NCBI GenBank assembly: GCA_038209775.1 | Contig: JBBQXK010000008.1 | Location: 52,480 to 116,479 of the forward strand | Length of the DNA stretch: 64,000 nucleotides | Direction: 5' to 3' | Source of the DNA: JBBQXK01 sp038209775 | Lineage (GTDB): Bacteria; Pseudomonadota; Alphaproteobacteria; Rhodobacterales; Rhodobacteraceae | Shown here: piece by piece, positions 59,765 to 64,000 of the stretch | Position numbering within the stretch: the first letter of the stretch is position 1 | Layout of the letters: the number at the start of each line of letters is the position of its first letter | Notes under the pieces: generated by a model | Database searches by the model: none | Seen by the model: the letters and a program-made list of their open reading frames with translations, nothing else | What the model was told of the DNA's origin: nothing | Made by a program: the position numbers and the translations under genes

Positions 59765-60118
59765 ATGGTCAGATTGTCCCTCGTCTTGGGTAGTGCCGCG
59801 ATGTTTGCCCTGTCGGCCTGTCAAGTCTCAGCGCCGCCCGAAACCTGCACCGATGCCCAAGGTGCGACCTACGTCATGCCTGCTGGTGGCTGTGTCGCGC
59901 TGGTAGCGGCACCCGTGGTCAAGGCACGCCCCAAGGCCACCGTGAAACGTGTGGCCGACCGCAAGAACGATGGCGGCGGCGATGGCAGCTCGGGCGGGGC
60001 AAGCCCCGGCGGTGGCGACCCCGGCGGCGGTGGTGACCCGGGCGGCGGTGGCGATCCCGGCGGCGGCGGTGACCCGGGCGGCGGTGGTGACCCCGGCGGC
60101 GGCGGATGGGAAAGCTGA
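59765..60118 (+). CDS. Putative lipoprotein with GGGGDP repeats
   Basis: A 117-residue lipoprotein: signal peptide with lipobox LSAC (Cys19), a short disulfide-capable domain (CTDAQGATYVMPAGGCVALVAAP), a basic linker (KARPKATVKRVADRKN) and a Gly-rich tail made of GGGGDP units. It is probably held in the outer or inner membrane with a flexible tail. Its last codons overlap the start of the caspase-like gene (60106-60118), so both are translated together and their products may work together. No family is recognised. Confidence 0.75.
   Translation: MVRLSLVLGSAAMFALSACQVSAPPETCTDAQGATYVMPAGGCVALVAAPVVKARPKATVKRVADRKNDGGGDGSSGGASPGGGDPGGGGDPGGGGDPGGGGDPGGGGDPGGGGWES
60011..60105 (+). repeat. 18-bp tandem repeat encoding GGGGDP
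   Basis: About five copies of an 18-bp unit (GGCGGTGGTGACCCGGGC and variants) give the Gly-Gly-Gly-Gly-Asp-Pro tail of the lipoprotein. The repeat keeps the frame and is a likely site of slippage. Confidence 0.8.
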
Positions 60119-62433
60119 TCCCGGCCATGCCGCGCGCCGCATTTGCCCTTGCCGCTGCACTTGCCCTGTCCGGCCTCATGCCCGCCTCGGCGCAAGAGGC
60201 GGGCGCTTCTCCGCTGCTGCCTGCGCGCGTGGCCATCGTTGTCGGCAACCAGGACTATGACAACATCGAAGACCTGCCGAACGCCACCCGTGATGCGACG
60301 GACATGGCGAACTTCCTGCGCCTGTACGAATTCAGGGTGTACGAAGGCCAGAACCTTGACCGCCGCGAATTCGAGACCCTTTTGCGCGAGGCGCTTCTGA
60401 ACCTGCCTCTGGGGTCCGAGGTGGTGTTCTTCTATGCGGGCCACGGCCTGCAGGTGGGCAGCCGGAATTTCCTGTTGCCGACCGATGCCGTGCTGGCCGA
60501 TCCCGGCGACCTTGCCGCCCATGCCATCACCCTTGACCGGGTGATCGACGCCCTTGCCGCCCGGGCCTCGGTCCATGTGGTGTTCGTCGACGCCTGCCGC
60601 AGCAACCCCTTCCCGGGTGTGCGTCTGACCACCGACCTTGCCGCCACCCTGTCCGAAACGAAAACCGGCTTTGGCCCGTTCAAAAGCCTTCTGAACTCGC
60701 TTGTGGCGTTTTCCTCGTCCCCCGGGCAGGTCGCGGTTGACGGGCCTGCGGACGGCAACAGCCCCTATACGGCGGCGCTGATGAATGCGATTTCCTCGCA
60801 CCCCGATACCGACCTGCCGCTGATCCTGACCGACGTGCGACAGGCCGTGCTGACCGCCACCAGCGGCACCCAGACCCCATGGGAAAGCTCGACCCTGGCC
60901 CAGCCGTTCGTGTTCGGCCTTGTCGATGACGGCAGCTTTGTGATCGCCCCCGTCCCCGCCTCGACCGGCACGGTCGTGCGGGGGGCCGCGACCCCCGGCC
61001 TGACCGCGCGCACCGGTTTTGACCGCATGGTCGATCTCGCCCCGGCGGTGTTTGACCTGCGCGGGCAGCCGCTGCTGGATGCCATGGTGACGGGCCTGCC
61101 GACGAATGGCGAGGTCGCGGTGCTGGACGGCGGTCGCAGCCTGTTCTACCGCCCCGACCTGCATGAGACCAACGCCGCCGACCTGACCGGCCACCGCCAC
61201 CTTGACCGCATCACGCTTGAGACCGGCCCTGCGGACCTGCGCGAACTGGTCACGGTCGACCTCGACATGCCCGCCGACCCCTGCGACGTTCAAGCCGGCG
61301 CGCCCCTTGATCTGCAAGGCGTGGGCCTTTACCGCCTGCCGAACGAGATCGACGTCAAGGCGGCCCTTGCCGCCTGCCGCGCGGCGGTGGACAGAAACCC
61401 CGACACCCCGCGCTTTCGCTACCAGTTGGGCCGGGCCCAGCAGGCATCGGGTGATTTCGTGGCCGCACTCGACAGTTTCCGCGCCGCCGGGGCCGCAGGG
61501 CATACCCGGTCGCTGCAGGCCGAGGCCTATCTTCTGATCACCGACCGGATCGACCGCACGCTGGTGCCGATCCCGCTGGATCAGGCGCGTGCCATCGCCC
61601 TTCTGGAACAGGGCATTACTGCCGGTGACCCCTATGCGATCCACTCGCGCGGCCTGCGCCTGTTGCGCGACGGCGCCACGGCGCAGGACCGGCAGCGCGG
61701 GTTTGACCTGTTGGACCGGGCGGCGGAACTGGGCCACACCTATTCGATGAACGAACTAGGCTACTACTTCCTCGACAAGGACAGCGACCATTATCAACCG
61801 GCACGCGGCATGACCTATCTGCAGGCATCGCTGGACCGCAACGATATCTACGGCATGCAGAATCTGGCGCTGGTGGCGCTGAACGGGCTGGACGGCAAGG
61901 AACCCGATCTGGCCCTGGCCGCCAGCCTGTTCGAAAAGGCCGCCGCCGGCGGTCACCCGAAGGCCCCTGCAGCCTTGGGGCGGATGGTGATGCGCGGACA
62001 GCTTGGGGCCAAGGATGCGGCAAGGGCCGTCGCCTATTACGATCTGGGGCTTGCACGCGGTGACGGCTGGGGCGGGGCCAACGCGGCCGATGTCATTCTT
62101 GATGGCACGGTGGCCGGGCTGACGGCCGGCGATGCGGCGGCCCGCGCCGCCAAGGCGGCACTCCTGCCCGATGCCAAGGCCGCCGAACGGGCCGACACGA
62201 TTCTGGCGGGGCTGCCGCGCAAGGCGCTGGATGCAGGCCTGCAACTGATCCTGAACGAACTGGGTGAGGCGCTGGTGGTTGACGGTGCCGCAGGCCCCGC
62301 CACGCTGGACATCCTGAAAGCCCGCGCCGACGCGGCTGACTTGCGCACCGCAGGCGACACCCCCCGCGACCGCCTGATCCTGGCCGCCCGCCTTTACTGG
62401 CAGGCCCGCCCCACCCGGCCCGATCTTTACTGA
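60106..62433 (+). CDS. Exported caspase-family (C14) protease with Sel1/TPR-like repeats and a PG-binding-like C-terminus
   Basis: A 775-residue protein with an N-terminal signal peptide (AAFALAAALALSGLMPASA). The caspase-like domain (about 38-275) shows RVAIVVGNQDYDN, His113 in FFYAGHGLQVG and Cys164 in VFVDACRSNPF, the complete catalytic dyad. A middle part (about 410-690) has Sel1/TPR-like helices (FDLLDRAAELGHTYSMNELGYYF). Near the C-terminus VVDGAAGPATLDIL (Asp726 region) matches the core of PG_binding_1 domains. This suggests a periplasmic protease that binds the cell wall. The start could also be ATG 60127. It overlaps the lipoprotein gene; the helical-protein gene follows after 166 bp. 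Confidence 0.88.
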   Translation: MGKLIPAMPRAAFALAAALALSGLMPASAQEAGASPLLPARVAIVVGNQDYDNIEDLPNATRDATDMANFLRLYEFRVYEGQNLDRREFETLLREALLNLPLGSEVVFFYAGHGLQVGSRNFLLPTDAVLADPGDLAAHAITLDRVIDALAARASVHVVFVDACRSNPFPGVRLTTDLAATLSETKTGFGPFKSLLNSLVAFSSSPGQVAVDGPADGNSPYTAALMNAISSHPDTDLPLILTDVRQAVLTATSGTQTPWESSTLAQPFVFGLVDDGSFVIAPVPASTGTVVRGAATPGLTARTGFDRMVDLAPAVFDLRGQPLLDAMVTGLPTNGEVAVLDGGRSLFYRPDLHETNAADLTGHRHLDRITLETGPADLRELVTVDLDMPADPCDVQAGAPLDLQGVGLYRLPNEIDVKAALAACRAAVDRNPDTPRFRYQLGRAQQASGDFVAALDSFRAAGAAGHTRSLQAEAYLLITDRIDRTLVPIPLDQARAIALLEQGITAGDPYAIHSRGLRLLRDGATAQDRQRGFDLLDRAAELGHTYSMNELGYYFLDKDSDHYQPARGMTYLQASLDRNDIYGMQNLALVALNGLDGKEPDLALAASLFEKAAAGGHPKAPAALGRMVMRGQLGAKDAARAVAYYDLGLARGDGWGGANAADVILDGTVAGLTAGDAAARAAKAALLPDAKAAERADTILAGLPRKALDAGLQLILNELGEALVVDGAAGPATLDILKARADAADLRTAGDTPRDRLILAARLYWQARPTRPDLY

Positions 62434-62487
62434 CCGCACCGCGATCACGGGCCTGCCAAGGCAAACCGGGCCGCCCGCCGGAATGAT

Positions 62488-62516
62488 TTGACAGGCCGCA
62501 ATGACGGCACGACAAA
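62488..62516 (+). promoter_or_regulatory. Possible promoter before the helical-protein gene
   Basis: A perfect TTGACA (-35, 62488-62493) and a weak -10 (GACAAA at 62511, 17-bp spacing) lie 84 bp upstream of the ATG at 62600. A TTCACA/TGTGAA inverted pair lies between. The gene may thus have its own promoter apart from the caspase gene. Confidence 0.35.
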
Positions 62517-62599
62517 TAGTTTCACATTCCCGCGACGGAACCCGGATGCCGCGGCGTTTGTGAATGCAGTTATTCAATGACCTGAAAGGATTTTCCCCA

Positions 62600-63565
62600 A
62601 TGCCCACCACCACCACCACCCCGCAGCAGACGCTTGAGGACCGCAAGGTCGACGGCATGCTCAATTCCCTGATGGACGCCAGCCTTGCCGCGATGAAGGT
62701 CAGCGTGGACCTTCAGCGAAGCCCGATCATCCGGCAGGCTGCGTCGATCAAGTCAAAACTTTCCTCAACCGCCAAGGACCTTGGCGATGCCATGGAAGAT
62801 GCCGAATTCGAACGCGCCGACGGACTGGCCGGCAAGCTGAAGGACCTGCGCAAGTGCAAGACCTATGTGCAGACCCAGTTGAACGCCCTGACCGAGGCCG
62901 ACATCCTCAACGGCCAGGTCGAGATCGTCGAAAGCGCCGGTATCGACGTTCTGATCGCCGATGTTCTGGGGGCCTATGCCCTCATCGCCGGGTCAGGGGC
63001 AGAGTTGAAGCGCCTGCAGGTCGAGCTTGCCATTATCAAGAAAAAGCTGGAAGCAGCCTCGCGCATCGCCCGCGACACCAAGGTCAAGGCGGCCATCGGT
63101 GCCGCCCTCATCGGTGCGACCATGGCAATGGGGCCCGTCAGCGCGCCGGTCGCCGTCCTTGTCTTTGCCGGCGGCATCGCCATCGACAAGGTGCTGGATT
63201 CCGCCCTGCAAGGGCGTGAAGATACCACCCTCAAGACCGCCTGGGGCTATGCCGACAACGTCGCCGGTGCCGCCGACGCGTTTGACAAGCTGCCGACTCA
63301 CTTGGGTCCGATGATGGACCTTGTGAACATCGGCATTGATATCAGCGAGTGCTTCGCCGCAGAATCCGACAAGAACGCGCTGCTGGCGCAGATCACCGCC
63401 TTCAACAAGGACGTGAACGCCGCCCGGGCGAAGTTCCGGGCCGATGCAACCAAGGTCATCAAGATCCGCAACGAGGCGCGCAGCGATCTTGCCGCCGCAA
63501 TTTCCGAGGTTGGCCGCTACAGTCCGCCGCGCTACAGCTTTGCTGCCGTGACGCGCCTGCTTTAA
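62600..63565 (+). CDS. Helical protein with central hydrophobic hairpin
   Basis: A 321-residue protein with no signal peptide. Long charged helices (about 5-160; ADGLAGKLKDLRKCKTYVQTQLN... and AELKRLQVELAIIKKKLEAASRIARDT) flank a hydrophobic Gly/Ala-rich segment (AAIGAALIGATMAMG, then VAVLVFAGGIAIDKVL, about 165-197), followed by more helices. The overall layout resembles alpha-helical membrane-active proteins, for example pore-forming toxins with a membrane hairpin, but no family is recognised and this is only a structural guess. ATG 62600 has AAAGGA 9 nt upstream. It follows the caspase-like gene. Confidence 0.7.
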   Translation: MPTTTTTPQQTLEDRKVDGMLNSLMDASLAAMKVSVDLQRSPIIRQAASIKSKLSSTAKDLGDAMEDAEFERADGLAGKLKDLRKCKTYVQTQLNALTEADILNGQVEIVESAGIDVLIADVLGAYALIAGSGAELKRLQVELAIIKKKLEAASRIARDTKVKAAIGAALIGATMAMGPVSAPVAVLVFAGGIAIDKVLDSALQGREDTTLKTAWGYADNVAGAADAFDKLPTHLGPMMDLVNIGIDISECFAAESDKNALLAQITAFNKDVNAARAKFRADATKVIKIRNEARSDLAAAISEVGRYSPPRYSFAAVTRLL

Positions 63566-63643
63566 GCTGGCGGTCCGTCACCCCGCGCGCCCGGCCCCGG
63601 CAATCCATGCCGGGGCCAGCACCCGCGCCTTGCAAAGGCCAAC

Positions 63644-64000
63644 GATGCCCGATCCCGTCCAGACGCTGTGCCAGATGGCCGTCGAGGTGCTGACCACCGC
63701 CGATGGCCGCGCCAAAACCGCCCTGTCCCGCCGCCACGCCGCCACCTGGCGCGCCGCGCGCGCATCGGCCACCCCCCTGCCCATCGGCACGACCCCACCC
63801 CCCGCAAAACCCGCCCGCCCCGATCACCCGCTCCTCATGTCCCCCCGCGACATGCCCCGCCGTGGCCCCGGCACACCCGCCGGTCGCGTGGCCCTTCTGC
63901 ACGCCGTGGCCCATATCGAGTTGAACGCCGTCGATCTGCACTGGGACATCATCGCGCGCTTTGCAGCCACGCCGATGCCGCTTGGCTACTACGATGACTG
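63644..64000 (+). CDS. DUF455 family (ferritin-like) protein, 3' end beyond the window
   Basis: The first 119 codons of an open frame, cut by the window end. The product matches the DUF455 ferritin-like family: TAVEVL-like MAVEVLTTADGRAKTALS at the start, PDHPLLMSPRDMPRRG, and the conserved helix LLHAVAHIELNAVDLHWDIIARF that carries metal-type His and Glu residues, followed by PLGYYDD. ATG 63644 has AAAGG upstream. I believe bcp and DUF455 genes are often close in Rhodobacterales, so the cassette between them may be an insertion. Confidence 0.82.

Noticed and set aside
59869..61737. 622-codon minus-strand frame opposite the caspase gene
   Set aside because: The plus strand shows intact caspase motifs; this frame includes PPPG reading of the Gly repeat and is a shadow.

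Overview
The window is a GC-rich, gene-dense chromosomal segment with alphaproteobacterial features, most like Rhodobacterales (Rhodobacteraceae/Paracoccaceae). The evidence is an alphaproteobacterial SOS box (GAAC-N7-GAAC) upstream of uvrA, a transketolase / coiled-coil / zapA block, a BolA-monothiol glutaredoxin pair, an orphan LuxR-type regulator, and many 4-bp ATGA stop/start overlaps. No phage, IS element, CRISPR array or rRNA operon was found. Two tRNA genes are present: Gln(TTG) and Gly(CCC).

Layout. 1-6 kb: ispG (isoprenoids), an MFS exporter, a cupin, a rhamnosyltransferase-like glycosyltransferase, then rpsB-tsf with an internal hairpin and a clear terminator. 6-8.3 kb: an orphan LuxR regulator, a flavoprotein and tRNA-Gln. 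8.3-12.7 kb: an accessory-looking pair next to the tRNA, made of a 1258-aa protein with papain-like cysteine-protease motifs and a 206-aa partner. 12.9-18.6 kb: aroK-aroB, a secreted hypothetical protein, xerD and a CNNM/CBS membrane protein. 18.9-25.6 kb: a RACo-like ferredoxin-ASKHA activator, an ECF sigma / anti-sigma pair followed by a fasciclin protein, a CBS protein, and a large RTX protein gene split by a frameshift in a G8 tract.

25.6-36.4 kb is mostly core: coaD, a DUF1127 gene, a Na+/H+ antiporter with a cyclic-nucleotide domain, gap, tkt, zapA, and a bolA / small membrane protein / grxD operon, RidA and tRNA-Gly. 36.5-44.7 kb holds valine catabolism (mmsA, acyl-CoA dehydrogenase, 3-hydroxyisobutyryl-CoA hydrolase, mmsB) with a divergent LysR regulator. 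It is interrupted by an AraC regulator divergent from a DUF4142/cupredoxin pair. 44.7-52.6 kb: uvrA, two MFS transporters, lpdA, DUF924 and a newly read 55-aa membrane protein. 52.7-54.4 kb: an HTH-TPR protein with near-identical 150-bp repeats and an iterated 11-bp promoter motif. 54.4-59.7 kb: queA, a 1200-aa AsmA/DUF3971-like protein and bcp.

59.8-63.6 kb is a probable accessory cassette placed between bcp and a DUF455 ferritin-like gene that runs off the window. It encodes a Gly-rich lipoprotein, an exported caspase-like protease with Sel1-like repeats and a C-terminal peptidoglycan-binding motif, and a helical protein with a central hydrophobic hairpin. This cassette and the papain-like pair at 8.3-12.7 kb are the best candidates for undescribed systems. 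The function of both is inferred only.
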